Program-made: the position numbers and the translations under genes | Shown: one piece after another, positions 16,677-24,826 of the stretch | Layout: each line of letters begins with the position of its first letter | Numbering within the stretch: position 1 is the stretch's first letter | Source of the DNA: Rhizobium sp. Q54 | Lineage (GTDB): Bacteria > Pseudomonadota > Alphaproteobacteria > Micropepsales > Micropepsaceae | Direction: 5' to 3' | NCBI GenBank assembly: GCA_945882615.1 | Contig: CAMCWK010000003.1 | Location: forward strand, 1 to 64,000 | DNA: 64,000 nucleotides | The notes under the pieces: generated by a model | The model's database searches: none | What the model was told of the DNA's origin: nothing | Seen by the model: the letters and a program-made list of their open reading frames with translations, nothing else

Positions 16677-17581
16677 GCGTTCGCTGGTACCGGCTGCGCA
16701 ATCCGCGACGGCTTTTTCCACAAAGCGGGCACACCCCGGATGAGTCCCAGCGCCAGAAGCATAGTCGCGGCGCCCGCGATCATATCCATCAGATAGTGCC
16801 CGCCAAAGAAAGGCACTGATGCCAGCATCACCAGATTGAGCGCGGCGATCATCCAGCCTGCGGGACCGGTGCCGCGGAAGGCCCAGATGTAAGCCAGCGC
16901 CATGGCGGTGTGGAAAGACGGGAAACTCACCACGCCTGTCATGCCTGACAAGGCAAAGCGCAGATTCTCCCCGCTCAGGATATGCTCCATCACCGGCACG
17001 AAGCCAGTATGGGTTGCGATATTGTAGAGTTTCGACGGTCCCAGCGCGGGCAACAGCAAGGTGCCGGCGCAGGCCATCAGACCGCACAGCCCGAACATCC
17101 AGAACATCTCGCGCAGACGATCCTTGCGCCCCATCAGGGCCAGCAGCACGCCGAAATACAGCCCCTGATAGACCAGGCTGTGATAGGCAAAGCCCAGCAC
17201 GCTCTTGAGCGCGGGATGCTGTTCCACTAAGCGATAGCCGGCCAGCCAGTCGAACCCCAGCAGGCGATCCATCGCCATCAGCCGCGCGTCCACCAGCGGC
17301 CCCGCGGACGCCAGGCAGAGGTAAGACAATGCACATATGGCGGTCGAGGAGATCAGCGTCAGCACGAAATATTCGGCCATCAGGGCGCCTTTGGCCAGAC
17401 GTGAAAGCTGCAGGCCCAGCGTGATGGCGAAAATCAGCGACGGCAGCAGGAAATCGTTACGGGTGACGGTAAATTCCAGGGGGATGCGCAACGCCCAGAC
17501 GGCGTCCAGCACAACGAGCGCACTGACTGCGCACCATTCTGGCACAAATTCGCTTGTAAGCCTGTGTTTCAGCCCCGTCAT
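16673..17581 (-). CDS. PAP2 superfamily (inositolphosphotransferase-like) membrane phosphatase
   Basis: A 302-residue integral membrane protein with about six to eight hydrophobic segments. The PAP2 catalytic blocks are VSFPSFHTAMALAYIW (SFPSFH, catalytic His) and VPFFGGHYLMDMIAG (GGHYxxD). This arrangement is that of the PAP2_3 group, which includes Aur1/Ipt1-like phosphotransferases. The expected activity is on lipid phosphates at the membrane; the substrate is unknown. The gene is convergent with regA, overlapping it by 4 nt. Confidence 0.87.
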   Translation of the reverse strand: MTGLKHRLTSEFVPEWCAVSALVVLDAVWALRIPLEFTVTRNDFLLPSLIFAITLGLQLSRLAKGALMAEYFVLTLISSTAICALSYLCLASAGPLVDARLMAMDRLLGFDWLAGYRLVEQHPALKSVLGFAYHSLVYQGLYFGVLLALMGRKDRLREMFWMFGLCGLMACAGTLLLPALGPSKLYNIATHTGFVPVMEHILSGENLRFALSGMTGVVSFPSFHTAMALAYIWAFRGTGPAGWMIAALNLVMLASVPFFGGHYLMDMIAGAATMLLALGLIRGVPALWKKPSRIAQPVPANA

Positions 17582-17613
17582 GGGCGGGGCATTGCAAGCC
17601 CGTCACCAGAAAC

Positions 17614-17991
17614 TCAGCGTTTAACCGTCTTTGCGAATTTCTTCTTGGCGGAGACTTTTTTCGCTTTGCGCCTGGGCTTGTCCGCAAGCTGGGCGGCGCG
17701 GCCCACCAGCATGTCCTTGAGCGTCTTTCTGTCGAGCGCGGCCAGCCGCGCCAGTACATAGGGAAAATTCTTATAGTGATCGGTGATGTAGAAAAGCCTG
17801 GGCTCGGCCTCCAGCATCATGTCGCGCATTTCCATCGAGCCGATGTGGAGCACCATCGCCTCTTCTTTGTCATGCACCTTGGTCAGGAACTGGTCATGGA
17901 TGAAGACGGCGGGCTTGTTGAACCACAGCCGCTCTTCGCTGCCGGGCAGCGACAGCGCAATTTTCCACCCGTCTTTGCGGCTAATCGGCAT
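17614..17991 (-). CDS. MmcQ/YjbR family protein
   Basis: A 125-residue protein with the YjbR fold pattern. W-F/N-K-P-A-V-F near residue 25 and the block HIGSMEMRDMMLEAEPRLFY, followed by ITDHYKNFPYVLARL, match the MmcQ/YjbR group of unknown function, named partly for a mitomycin-related gene. The C-terminus is strongly basic (KPRRKAKKVSAKKKFAKTVK) and may contact nucleic acid. It overlaps the end of mmcB by 11 nt, so the two are translationally coupled. Confidence 0.85.
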   Translation of the reverse strand: MPISRKDGWKIALSLPGSEERLWFNKPAVFIHDQFLTKVHDKEEAMVLHIGSMEMRDMMLEAEPRLFYITDHYKNFPYVLARLAALDRKTLKDMLVGRAAQLADKPRRKAKKVSAKKKFAKTVKR

Positions 17992-18448
17992 CGGGAATGA
18001 CCAGATTGGGATTTTGCGCCAGGGCGATGGCTTCCAGGTTGCGCGACAGCCGCTCGGCGGCGCAGCGCGCGAAGCTGACGGTCACCGCCTTGCGCCGGCT
18101 GGCATGTAAGGACTGGGCCTCGGCCTCCTTCACAATCGCGCCGCCATAGCGGTCGGCCACGATCAATCCGGTCTGGTGCGGCACATGCTCATCGGGAAAG
18201 TCCGGCGGAATGGCGAAATAAAACAGGTCGCAATAATCCAGATATTCCGGCCACTTTGTGTCGCAACGCAGATCAGCCAGCGCCACTTTTATTTCCACCC
18301 CCAGCATCTCGCCACCCGGCCCGATGGCGGCGACGTCCAGCCGCCGGCCGTTGGGCAGGGTGAATTCCAGGATGGGGGAATAGCCTTCTTCCAGCAGAAG
18401 ACGGCTGACGCCCCGCGCGACATCCATCGCGGTGGAAGAAGAGATCAT
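17981..18448 (-). CDS. mmcB: DNA repair protein MmcB
   Basis: A 155-residue protein typical of Alphaproteobacteria. The block NGRRLDVAAIGPGGEMLGVE, followed by IKVALADLRCDTKWPEYLDYCD, has the D-x(n)-E-x-K arrangement of PD-(D/E)xK nuclease-like folds. In Caulobacter, mmcB is an SOS gene needed for tolerance of mitomycin C; that knowledge comes from the family, not from this sequence. I did not identify a clear LexA box upstream because a palindromic element begins just 21 nt before the start. Confidence 0.87.
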   Translation of the reverse strand: MISSSTAMDVARGVSRLLLEEGYSPILEFTLPNGRRLDVAAIGPGGEMLGVEIKVALADLRCDTKWPEYLDYCDLFYFAIPPDFPDEHVPHQTGLIVADRYGGAIVKEAEAQSLHASRRKAVTVSFARCAAERLSRNLEAIALAQNPNLVIPDAD

Positions 18449-18468
18449 GCCGTGATGCTAACCCGTCT

Positions 18469-18604
18469 TGTCATTCCCGGCGAGCATCGCATCGAACGAT
18501 GCGATGTGAGGGAAGGGAATCCAGGATCGAAAAATGTGAACGCCTGAAAGATGGATTCCCTTCCCCTCACATCCGCTGGCGCGGATGTTCGGCCGGGAAT
18601 GACA
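18469..18604. repeat. Nested palindromic element, GTCATTCC family copy 1
   Basis: Perfect 12-bp ends TGTCATTCCCGG (18469-18480) and CCGGGAATGACA (18593-18604) enclose a second inverted pair, GATGTGAGGG... with ...CCCCTCACATC, plus GGGAATCCA/TGGATTCCC. It would fold into one long imperfect hairpin. It lies between mmcB and hisB. The ends match the element at 55162-55224. Confidence 0.8.
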
Positions 18605-18610
18605 GGTGTT

Positions 18611-19198
18611 TTACAGGCTGCCCTTGGAAGAGGGCGACGCGCCGTCCAAACGTTCATCCGGCGTAATGGCTTGGCGCAAAGCCCGCGCCAGACCCTTGAA
18701 GCAGGTCTCCACGATGTGATGGCTGTTGTCGGCGTAGAGATTCTCGATGTGCAGGCAGGCGCCGGAATTCTGGGCGAAGGCCTGGAACCATTCCTTGAAC
18801 AGTTCGGTGTCCATCTCGCCCAGCTTGGGCTTGGGGATGGTCACCTTCCAGATCAGGTAGGGGCGATTGGACAGGTCCAGCGCCACGCGGGTCAGCGCCT
18901 CGTCCATCGGGATCAGGGCCGAGCCGAAACGGGTGATGCCGGAAAAATCGCCCAGCGCCTGTTTCACCGCACTGCCGATGACGATCGCGGTGTCCTCGGT
19001 GGTGTGGTGATAGTCGACATGCAGGTCGCCGCTGGCGCGCACTTTCAGGTCGATCATGGAATGGCGCGCGAAGCTTTCCAGCATATGGTCCAGGAAACCG
19101 ATGCCGGTATCGATGTCGGCCTCGCCGGCCCCGTCCAGGTCGAGGGAGACGACGATCTCGGTCTCGCGGGTTTTGCGTTCGACGGTGGCGGTGCGCAT
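18611..19198 (-). CDS. hisB: Imidazoleglycerol-phosphate dehydratase
   Basis: A 195-residue monofunctional HisB, step six of histidine biosynthesis. The metal-binding His-rich motifs are intact: [31 protein letters not shown] and [21 protein letters not shown] 19198 gives the standard N-terminus [15 protein letters not shown]; longer in-frame starts would run into the palindromic element upstream. No other his genes are adjacent, although hisB commonly heads hisBHAF clusters. The gene is flanked on both sides by palindromic repeats. Confidence 0.96.
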   Translation of the reverse strand: MRTATVERKTRETEIVVSLDLDGAGEADIDTGIGFLDHMLESFARHSMIDLKVRASGDLHVDYHHTTEDTAIVIGSAVKQALGDFSGITRFGSALIPMDEALTRVALDLSNRPYLIWKVTIPKPKLGEMDTELFKEWFQAFAQNSGACLHIENLYADNSHHIVETCFKGLARALRQAITPDERLDGASPSSKGSL

Positions 19199-19226
19199 GC
19201 AGGTTTCTTTCAACGGCTCAGGCCCG

Positions 19227-19318
19227 CCTCCCCTGCGCGCGCGGTAGCGCGCTGGTGGGGGAGGTGGTTTCAGCGATCGAGGCGCCTTGGCGCCGAGAGG
19301 AAGCTGAAACCGGAGGGG
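19227..19318. repeat. Double palindromic element between hisB and metK
   Basis: First hairpin: CCTCCCC (19227-19233) with GGGGAGG (19258-19264), enclosing GCGCGC pairs. Second hairpin: GGTTTCAGC (19266-19274) with GCTGAAACC (19303-19311), enclosing GGCGCCTTGGCGCC. It lies in the divergent spacer, upstream of both genes. Confidence 0.7.
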
Positions 19319-19380
19319 GAAAATCAAACAAGTGGCTGTATAGCACGTGTTCCGCGGTGGGGAATCCCCCGCAACGCCAG

Positions 19381-19435
19381 AGGATATGTCATTTTTGGCA
19401 TATCCTGTTGACCCCCCCGCCAAACCCTGTAAAGA
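19381..19435 (+). promoter_or_regulatory. Candidate metK promoter with overlapping palindrome
   Basis: AGGATATGTC (19381-19390) pairs with GGCATATCCT (19397-19406) around ATTTTT, with one G:T pair. Immediately after it are TTGACC (19408-19413) and, 16 nt on, TAAAGA, a plausible sigma-70 -35/-10 pair. The palindrome abuts the -35 box and could be an operator. I do not see the conserved features of a SAM riboswitch. Confidence 0.45.
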
Positions 19436-19467
19436 GAGGCCCGCTTCCCGAATTAAGGACCTCCCGA

Positions 19468-20658
19468 ATGGCGCGTTCCGACTATCTGTTCACCTCCGAA
19501 AGCGTTTCGGAAGGTCATCCCGACAAGGTCAGCGACCGCATCTCCGACGAAGTGGTGGATCTGTTCTTCCGCGAAGGCCCCAAGGAAGGCATGAGCCCCT
19601 GGGACATCCGCGCCGCCTGCGAAACCCTCTGCACCACCAACCGCGTCATCATCGCCGGCGAAACCCGCGGCCCCAAATCGGTCGGCCCCAAGGAAGTGGA
19701 AGAGGTGGCGCGCGCCGCCATCAAGGACATCGGTTACGAGCAGGATGGCTTTCACTGGAAGAATGCCCAGGTCGAAGTGTTGCTGCACGCCCAGTCGGCG
19801 CATATCGCCCAGGGCGTTGACGCCAGCGGTAACAAGGATGAAGGCGCGGGCGACCAGGGCATCATGTTCGGCTATGCCTGCCGCGAAACCCCGGCCCTGA
19901 TGCCGGCGCCGCTGTTCTACAGCCACAAGATTCTGGAACTGCTGGCCAAGGTTCGCCATTCCGGCAAGGAACCGACCCTGCTGCCGGACGCCAAATCGCA
20001 GGTCACGCTGCGTTATGTGGGCGGCAAGCCGGTGGAAGCGACCCAGATCGTGCTCTCCACCCAGCACGCCGATGAATCCCAGACCAGCGCCGACATCCGC
20101 AAGATCGTGGAGCCTTACATCCGCGAAGCGCTGCCGAAGGAATGGATCAACGAAAAGACCGTCTGGCACATCAATCCCACCGGCTCCTTCGTGATCGGCG
20201 GTCCGGACGGCGACTGCGGCCTGACCGGGCGCAAGATCATCGTCGACACCTATGGCGGCGCGGCCCCACATGGCGGCGGCGCGTTCAGCGGCAAGGACTC
20301 CACCAAGGTTGACCGTTCGGCTGCCTATGCCGCGCGCTATCTGGCCAAGAACGTCGTGGCCTCGGGCGTTGCCGACCGCTGCACCCTTCAGCTGGCTTAT
20401 GCGATCGGCGTTGCCGAACCCTTGAGCGTCTATGTCGACCTGCATGGCACCGGCAAGGTGGACGAAGCCAAGCTGGAGCTGATCCTGCCGCAGCTGATGA
20501 ACCTCAAGCCGCGCGGGATCCGCGAGCATCTGGACCTCAACAAGCCGATCTTCGCCCGCACCGCCGCCTATGGCCATTTCGGCCGCGAGCCCGATGCCGA
20601 GGGCGGCTTCTCCTGGGAGAAGACGGACCTCGCCGATAAAATCAAAGCTGCGCTTTGA
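19468..20658 (+). CDS. metK: S-adenosylmethionine synthetase
   Basis: A 396-residue enzyme making S-adenosylmethionine from methionine and ATP. Conserved blocks include the N-terminal [20 protein letters not shown], the ATP loop [12 protein letters not shown], the flexible-loop region, [20 protein letters not shown] and [22 protein letters not shown] 19468 is preceded by TTAAGGACC; the frame opens earlier at 19255, but that part is repeat DNA. It is followed by a palindromic repeat and then trmB, which uses its product. Confidence 0.98.
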   Translation: MARSDYLFTSESVSEGHPDKVSDRISDEVVDLFFREGPKEGMSPWDIRAACETLCTTNRVIIAGETRGPKSVGPKEVEEVARAAIKDIGYEQDGFHWKNAQVEVLLHAQSAHIAQGVDASGNKDEGAGDQGIMFGYACRETPALMPAPLFYSHKILELLAKVRHSGKEPTLLPDAKSQVTLRYVGGKPVEATQIVLSTQHADESQTSADIRKIVEPYIREALPKEWINEKTVWHINPTGSFVIGGPDGDCGLTGRKIIVDTYGGAAPHGGGAFSGKDSTKVDRSAAYAARYLAKNVVASGVADRCTLQLAYAIGVAEPLSVYVDLHGTGKVDEAKLELILPQLMNLKPRGIREHLDLNKPIFARTAAYGHFGREPDAEGGFSWEKTDLADKIKAAL

Positions 20659-20675
20659 TTTTATTTCTCTGATTG

Positions 20676-20762
20676 CCCCCATCTGTCTGCCACGCGGGCA
20701 AGCCCGCTGGCAGACATCTTCCCCCGCCGAAGGCTCCGCCTTGCGGGGGAAGAAAGCCGGTG
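20676..20762. repeat. Palindromic repeat, family B copy 1 (before trmB)
   Basis: Two hairpins: TGTCTGCC...GGCAGACA enclosing GCGGGC/GCCCGC, then CCCCCGC...GCGGGGG. The element ends with GAAAGCCGGTG, 12 nt before the trmB ATG. The same element, with the same last 11 bases, occurs at 27843-27927 before truB. One stem pair has changed from T:A here to C:G there. Confidence 0.85.
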
Positions 20763-20774
20763 TTTTCGTTGGGC

Positions 20775-21557
20775 ATGAATGAGACTCCACATCCCGACCG
20801 CAACCGGCGCAAGCTTTATGGCCGGCGCAAGGGTCCCAAGCTGTCCCCGCGGCAATCGGGCCTGCGCCGGACCCTGCTGGAGGAGCTTGCCTGGCAGATC
20901 GGCCCTGACCCCAAAACCCAGTTCCCGAACAGTGTTCAGACCTCCCCCTTGCGCGAAGCGCAGAAGGGGGAGGGTGCCGTAGCTGGCGCTTGCGCCAGCG
21001 AAGGCGGGAGGGGGTCAATCGAAGACGTGTGGCTGGAGGTCGGTTTTGGCGCCGGCGAGCATCTGGTGTGGCAGGCCACCCACCATCCCCATGTCGGTCT
21101 GATCGGCGCCGAGCCCTATGAGATGGGCGTCGCCAAGCTATTGACAAAGCTGGAAGAAACGCCGCTGAACACTGTTCGCATCCATGAAGGGGACGGCCGG
21201 GACATCATCGAAGCGCTACCGGATTCCAGCCTGGGGCGCTTTTTTCTGCTGTTCCCCGATCCCTGGCCCAAGAGCCGGCATCACAAGCGCCGTTTCCTGC
21301 AGATGGAGATGCTGGACCAGCTTGCCCGGGTGCTCAAAGACGGCGCGGAACTTCGCTTTGCCACCGACGACAAAAGCTATCTGCCCTATGCGTTGGAGCG
21401 GTTGATGGCCCATCCCGCCTTTGAATGGCTGGCGACCCGGCCCTCAGACTGGAAAAGCCGGCCCGCCGACTGGCCGCCAACCCGTTATGAAACCAAGGCA
21501 ATCAAGGGGCCGCCGACCTTTCTAAGGTTTCGGCGCAGGGATAGGCTCGCCGCATGA
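20775..21557 (+). CDS. trmB: tRNA (guanine-N7-)-methyltransferase TrmB, with repeat-encoded insert
   Basis: About 260 residues; it forms m7G46 in tRNAs using SAM. Family blocks are RKLYGRRKGPKLSPRQ, the SAM-binding VWLEVGFGAGEHLVWQA, GAEPYEMGVAKLL and the catalytic LFPDPWPKSRHHKRRF. Between the N-terminal block and the SAM motif lies an unusual Gly/Ala/Ser-rich segment of about 35 residues (QTSPLREAQKGEGAVAGACA, then SEGGRGS). It coincides with two DNA hairpins at 20941-21015 and is not typical of the family. The core is intact, so the enzyme is probably active. Its stop overlaps the next gene's ATG by 4 nt. Confidence 0.95.
   Translation: MNETPHPDRNRRKLYGRRKGPKLSPRQSGLRRTLLEELAWQIGPDPKTQFPNSVQTSPLREAQKGEGAVAGACASEGGRGSIEDVWLEVGFGAGEHLVWQATHHPHVGLIGAEPYEMGVAKLLTKLEETPLNTVRIHEGDGRDIIEALPDSSLGRFFLLFPDPWPKSRHHKRRFLQMEMLDQLARVLKDGAELRFATDDKSYLPYALERLMAHPAFEWLATRPSDWKSRPADWPPTRYETKAIKGPPTFLRFRRRDRLAA
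20941..21015. repeat. Palindromic element inserted in frame within trmB
   Basis: CCTCCCCCTT (20941-20950) pairs perfectly with AAGGGGGAGG (20964-20973), with an inner GCGC/GCGC pair. It is followed by GCTGGCGC/GCGCCAGC (20982-20999). The trailing GGCGGGAGGGGG resembles the end of similar intergenic elements. The reading frame passes through without a stop. Confidence 0.75.
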
Positions 21558-21799
21558 TTTTTCGCAAAAAAAACCGCGAGCCCAAAGAACGCGAGGTTTT
21601 CGGCATGCATCCGGGCGATCTGGGGATCGTGGCGGTGGCCGCCCTCATCACCGTGGTTTTTGTCTATATGCTTCTGACACCAAAGGATTTCGACGCAATC
21701 AACCGGGCACTTGCCCCCGTGAAACCGCCCGCGCCCAAGGCCCAGGCCGGCACGCCGGGGATCACCCAGATGCAGATCTACGACGCCAAAAAGAAGTAA
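21554..21799 (+). CDS. Small single-pass membrane protein, unknown function
   Basis: An 81-residue protein. A basic N-terminus (MIFRKKNREPKEREVFGMHP) is followed by one hydrophobic helix (LGIVAVAALITVVFVYMLL) and a Pro/Ala-rich tail. The charge distribution suggests the N-terminus is cytoplasmic. ATGA overlap with trmB indicates coupled translation. I do not recognise a family. Confidence 0.75.
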   Translation: MIFRKKNREPKEREVFGMHPGDLGIVAVAALITVVFVYMLLTPKDFDAINRALAPVKPPAPKAQAGTPGITQMQIYDAKKK

Positions 21800-21865
21800 C
21801 GCGGCTTGAATTAACGCTGCGCGGGGCGTAAATAGCGCCCATTCCCTTACAACAAGACGTGTTGT

Positions 21866-22459
21866 GTGGCGGTCGCAAGATCGCCGCGGGCAAAAGGCTT
21901 TGGAAATTTGGCAGTCGCCGCGGCAGTACATCTCGAACCGATCTTTGAACCCGTCATTGAAAAGGCGGGGTTCAAGCTCGTGCGCCTGCGCATGATCGGC
22001 GGCGCCGCCAGGACGCTGCAGGTGATGGCCGAGCGCCCGGACGGCAGCATGGATGTCGAAGGCTGCGCCACCCTCAGCCATGCGCTGCTGGATTTCATCG
22101 AGGCGGAAGATCCCGTCGAAGGCGAGTATGAGATCGAAGTCTCTTCGCCCGGCATCGACCGCCCGCTGACCCGGTTGATGGATTTTGCCCGCTGGTCGGG
22201 TCACGAGGCCAAGATCGAATTGAACGCGCCGGTGCGCAGCGTCACGGGCGAAGATCCGCGCGATCACGCAGGCGAAGGGCGCAAGCGTTTCCGCGCCATC
22301 CTGATGGGCCTGGATGGTCAGGATGTCATGATTCGCGCCGACAATCTGGATTACCGCTTTGCGTTTCGCAATCTCGCCAACGCGAAACTCGTGCTCACCG
22401 ACAAGCTCATCAACGAAGATTTAAGGACGCGCAAAGCGTCCGAAGCTCAGGAGAAGTAA
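21866..22459 (+). CDS. rimP: Ribosome maturation factor RimP
   Basis: A 197-residue factor for 30S subunit maturation. Blocks include EPVIEKAGFKLVRLRMIGG, the family signature DVEGCATLSHALLD and YEIEVSSPGIDRPLTR, followed by an Sm-like C-terminal domain. The GTG start at 21866 gives a leader slightly longer than usual; TTG at 21908 (MAVAAAVHLEPIFEP) is an alternative. It is the first gene of the rimP-nusA-ylxR-infB-rbfA-truB-rpsO-pnp cluster and ends 1 nt before the nusA ATG. Confidence 0.95.
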   Translation: MAVARSPRAKGFGNLAVAAAVHLEPIFEPVIEKAGFKLVRLRMIGGAARTLQVMAERPDGSMDVEGCATLSHALLDFIEAEDPVEGEYEIEVSSPGIDRPLTRLMDFARWSGHEAKIELNAPVRSVTGEDPRDHAGEGRKRFRAILMGLDGQDVMIRADNLDYRFAFRNLANAKLVLTDKLINEDLRTRKASEAQEK

Positions 22460-22460
22460 A

Positions 22461-24077
22461 ATGGCCACCGCAATTTCCGCCAACCGGCTTGAACTGCTGC
22501 AGATCGCCGACGCTGTTGCGCGCGACAAGTCCATCGACAAGCAGGTCGTGCTGGCCGCGATGGAAGAAGCCATGCAGCGCGCCGCCAAGGCCCATTACGG
22601 CACCGAGAATGACATCAAGGTCGATATCGACCCCAAGACCGGCGAGACCCATGTCTCGCGCTACCTGCATGTCATCGAGCAGGTCGAGAACGACAAGACC
22701 GAGATCAGCCTCGCCGATGCGCGCAAGCGCAATCCCGACGCCCAGATCGGCGACATCATCGCCGAGACCCTGCCGCCGGTGGATTTCAACCGCATCAATG
22801 CCCAGAACGCCAAGCAGGTGATCGTGCAGAAGGTGCGCGACGCCGAGCGCGAGCGCCAGTATGACGAATACAAGGACCGCATCGGCGAAGTGGTGCATGG
22901 CGTGGTCAAGCGCTCCGAGTTCGGCTCGGTGGTGGTTGATCTCGGCAAGGCCGAAGGGGTTGTGCGCCGCGACGAGATGATCCCGCGCGAATCCTTCCGC
23001 GCCGGCGACCGCATCCGCGCCTATATCTACGATGTGCGCCGCGAAGCCCGCGGCCCGCAGATTTTCCTGTCGCGTTCCCATCCCCAGTTCATGGTGCGCC
23101 TGTTCGCCCAGGAAGTGCCGGAAATCTATGACGGTGTGATCGAAATCCGCGCCGTCGCCCGCGACCCGGGCAGCCGCGCCAAGATCGCCGTCATCAGCAA
23201 GGATTCCTCGATCGATCCCGTGGGCGCCTGTGTCGGCATGCGCGGCGTGCGCGTGCAGGCGGTGGTGCAGGAACTGCAGGGCGAGCGCATCGACATCATC
23301 CCGTGGAACGGGGAAGCGGCGACCTTCATCGTCAATGCGCTGGCCCCGGCCGAAGTCACCAAGGTGGTGCTGGACGAAGACACCCACCGCGTCGAAGTGG
23401 TGGTGCCGGACGAACAGCTCAGCCTGGGCATCGGCCGCCGCGGCCAGAATGTGCGCCTGGCCAGCCAGCTCACCGGCTGGCAGATCGACATCCTGACGGA
23501 AGCCGAGGAATCGGAACGCCGCCAGAAGGAGTTCACCACCCGCACCGCCCTCTTCATGGAATCGCTGGACGTGGACGAAACCGTTGCCCAGCTGCTGGCT
23601 TCGGAAGGCTTCGCCACCATCGAAGATGTCGCCTATGTCGATCTGGGCGAGCTGGCGCAGATCGAAGCGTTCGACGAGGAAACCGCGCAGGAACTGCAGA
23701 GCCGCGCGGTGGAGTTCATCGAAGCCCGCAACAAGGAAATGGACGACAAGCGCTTGGCGCTGGGCGTCACCGACGACCTGTTGGAAGTCGATGGCGTCAC
23801 CCCGGCCATGGCGGTCGCGCTGGGTGAGCACGAGGTCAAGACACTGGAAGACCTGGCGGGCTGCGCCACCGACGACCTGATCGGCTATTACGAAGTGAAC
23901 AAGGAAAAGGAGCGCGTGCGCGTTCCGGGCGCCCTGGACGGCTTCAACCTCACCAGCGACGACGCCAACGCCATCATCATGAAGGCGCGCGTCAAGATCG
24001 GCTGGATCGAAGAAGAGCCAGTCGTGGAAGAAGTGGCCGAAGAAGAAGTTGAAGGCGAGGAGAAGACCGAAGCCTGA
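22461..24077 (+). CDS. nusA: Transcription termination/antitermination factor NusA
   Basis: A 538-residue protein with all NusA domains: N-terminal RNA-polymerase-binding domain, S1 ([20 protein letters not shown]), two KH domains ([39 protein letters not shown]), and two C-terminal helix-hairpin-helix acidic repeats ([15 protein letters not shown]...). The C-terminus is very acidic ([18 protein letters not shown]), as in other Alphaproteobacteria. NusA controls pausing, termination and antitermination. Its TGA overlaps the ATG of ylxR. Confidence 0.98.
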   Translation: MATAISANRLELLQIADAVARDKSIDKQVVLAAMEEAMQRAAKAHYGTENDIKVDIDPKTGETHVSRYLHVIEQVENDKTEISLADARKRNPDAQIGDIIAETLPPVDFNRINAQNAKQVIVQKVRDAERERQYDEYKDRIGEVVHGVVKRSEFGSVVVDLGKAEGVVRRDEMIPRESFRAGDRIRAYIYDVRREARGPQIFLSRSHPQFMVRLFAQEVPEIYDGVIEIRAVARDPGSRAKIAVISKDSSIDPVGACVGMRGVRVQAVVQELQGERIDIIPWNGEAATFIVNALAPAEVTKVVLDEDTHRVEVVVPDEQLSLGIGRRGQNVRLASQLTGWQIDILTEAEESERRQKEFTTRTALFMESLDVDETVAQLLASEGFATIEDVAYVDLGELAQIEAFDEETAQELQSRAVEFIEARNKEMDDKRLALGVTDDLLEVDGVTPAMAVALGEHEVKTLEDLAGCATDDLIGYYEVNKEKERVRVPGALDGFNLTSDDANAIIMKARVKIGWIEEEPVVEEVAEEEVEGEEKTEA

Positions 24078-24826
24078 TGATCGTCGAAACGCACAAAATG
24101 GAAGAGGCGAACGAGAACGCCCCGGTCGCGCGCAAAGCGCGTGACCAGGAGTCCTCCCGCGCCCCGGTCACGGCCGCCATCGGCGGCCGCGACCAGGATT
24201 CTTCTAAAGAATCGCGCGCTGAAGCGCGCGAGAGGCGCGATATCGTGTCGGGCGAAGTGATGCCCGACAGCCGCCTCATGCGTTTTGCCGCGGACCCCGA
24301 TGGCAATGTTGTGCCCGATGCGTCGGCCAAGCTGCCGGGCCGGGGGCTTTGGGTGGCGTCCACCCGCGCCGCGATCAAAACGGCGGTGGAAAAAAAGCTG
24401 TTCGCCCGCGCCGCCAAGGCCCAGGTCACGGCGACCGCCGATCTCGCCGACCGCGCCGAAAAGGCGCTGGTGACGCGGATGCTGGGCGATCTGGGGATCG
24501 CACGGCGCAGTGGCCAGCTTCTTCTGGGTTTCGACAATGTGCTCAGGGGACTGGAAAGCCCCAAGCCGCCCAAGGTTTTGATCGAGGCCTTTGACGGCGC
24601 CGCCGATGGCAAGCGCAAATTGTACGCCGCTGCGCACCGCATGGAACTGAATTGCGTGGTGATCGAGAGCCTGACCAGCGCCGAATTGGGCTTGGCGCTG
24701 GGACGCGAGAATGTGATACATGCCGCCGTCCAGCCGGGCGGTCTTGCCGAACGTTTGACCTTTGATGCGGAACGCCTTTCGGGCTTTCGCGAGCGGCCCC
24801 TGGCCCGGAACGAAAGAGACTTATGA
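24077..24826 (+). CDS. ylxR: YlxR (DUF448) and L7Ae-like RNA-binding fusion protein
   Basis: A 249-residue protein. The DUF448/YlxR domain is [20 protein letters not shown], then [21 protein letters not shown]; an L7Ae-type domain follows ([40 protein letters not shown]). YlxR proteins usually read R-x-C-I at the start of the motif; here it is RRDI, with Asp for Cys. The 45 or so residues before the domain are polar and are encoded by a run of DNA hairpins (24124-24229). It lies between nusA and infB, with TGATG and ATGA overlaps on its two sides. Confidence 0.9.
   Translation: MIVETHKMEEANENAPVARKARDQESSRAPVTAAIGGRDQDSSKESRAEARERRDIVSGEVMPDSRLMRFAADPDGNVVPDASAKLPGRGLWVASTRAAIKTAVEKKLFARAAKAQVTATADLADRAEKALVTRMLGDLGIARRSGQLLLGFDNVLRGLESPKPPKVLIEAFDGAADGKRKLYAAAHRMELNCVVIESLTSAELGLALGRENVIHAAVQPGGLAERLTFDAERLSGFRERPLARNERDL
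24124..24229. repeat. Cluster of four hairpins in the ylxR 5' coding region
   Basis: GGTCgcgcgcaaagcgcgtGACC (24124-24146) and GGTC...GACC (24166-24194, enclosing GGCCGCC/GGCGGCC) are each followed by CCAGGA(g/t)TC(c/t)TC, so they look like two diverged tandem copies. GATTCTT/AAGAATC (24197-24213) and GCGCGCT/AGCGCGC follow. All are read through in frame. Confidence 0.65.

Noticed and set aside
19414-19467. SAM riboswitch before metK
   Set aside because: The leader is only about 30 nt beyond the probable transcription start and lacks the pseudoknot arms of SAM-II/SAM-V or the SAM-SAH class; a model search would be needed to reopen this.
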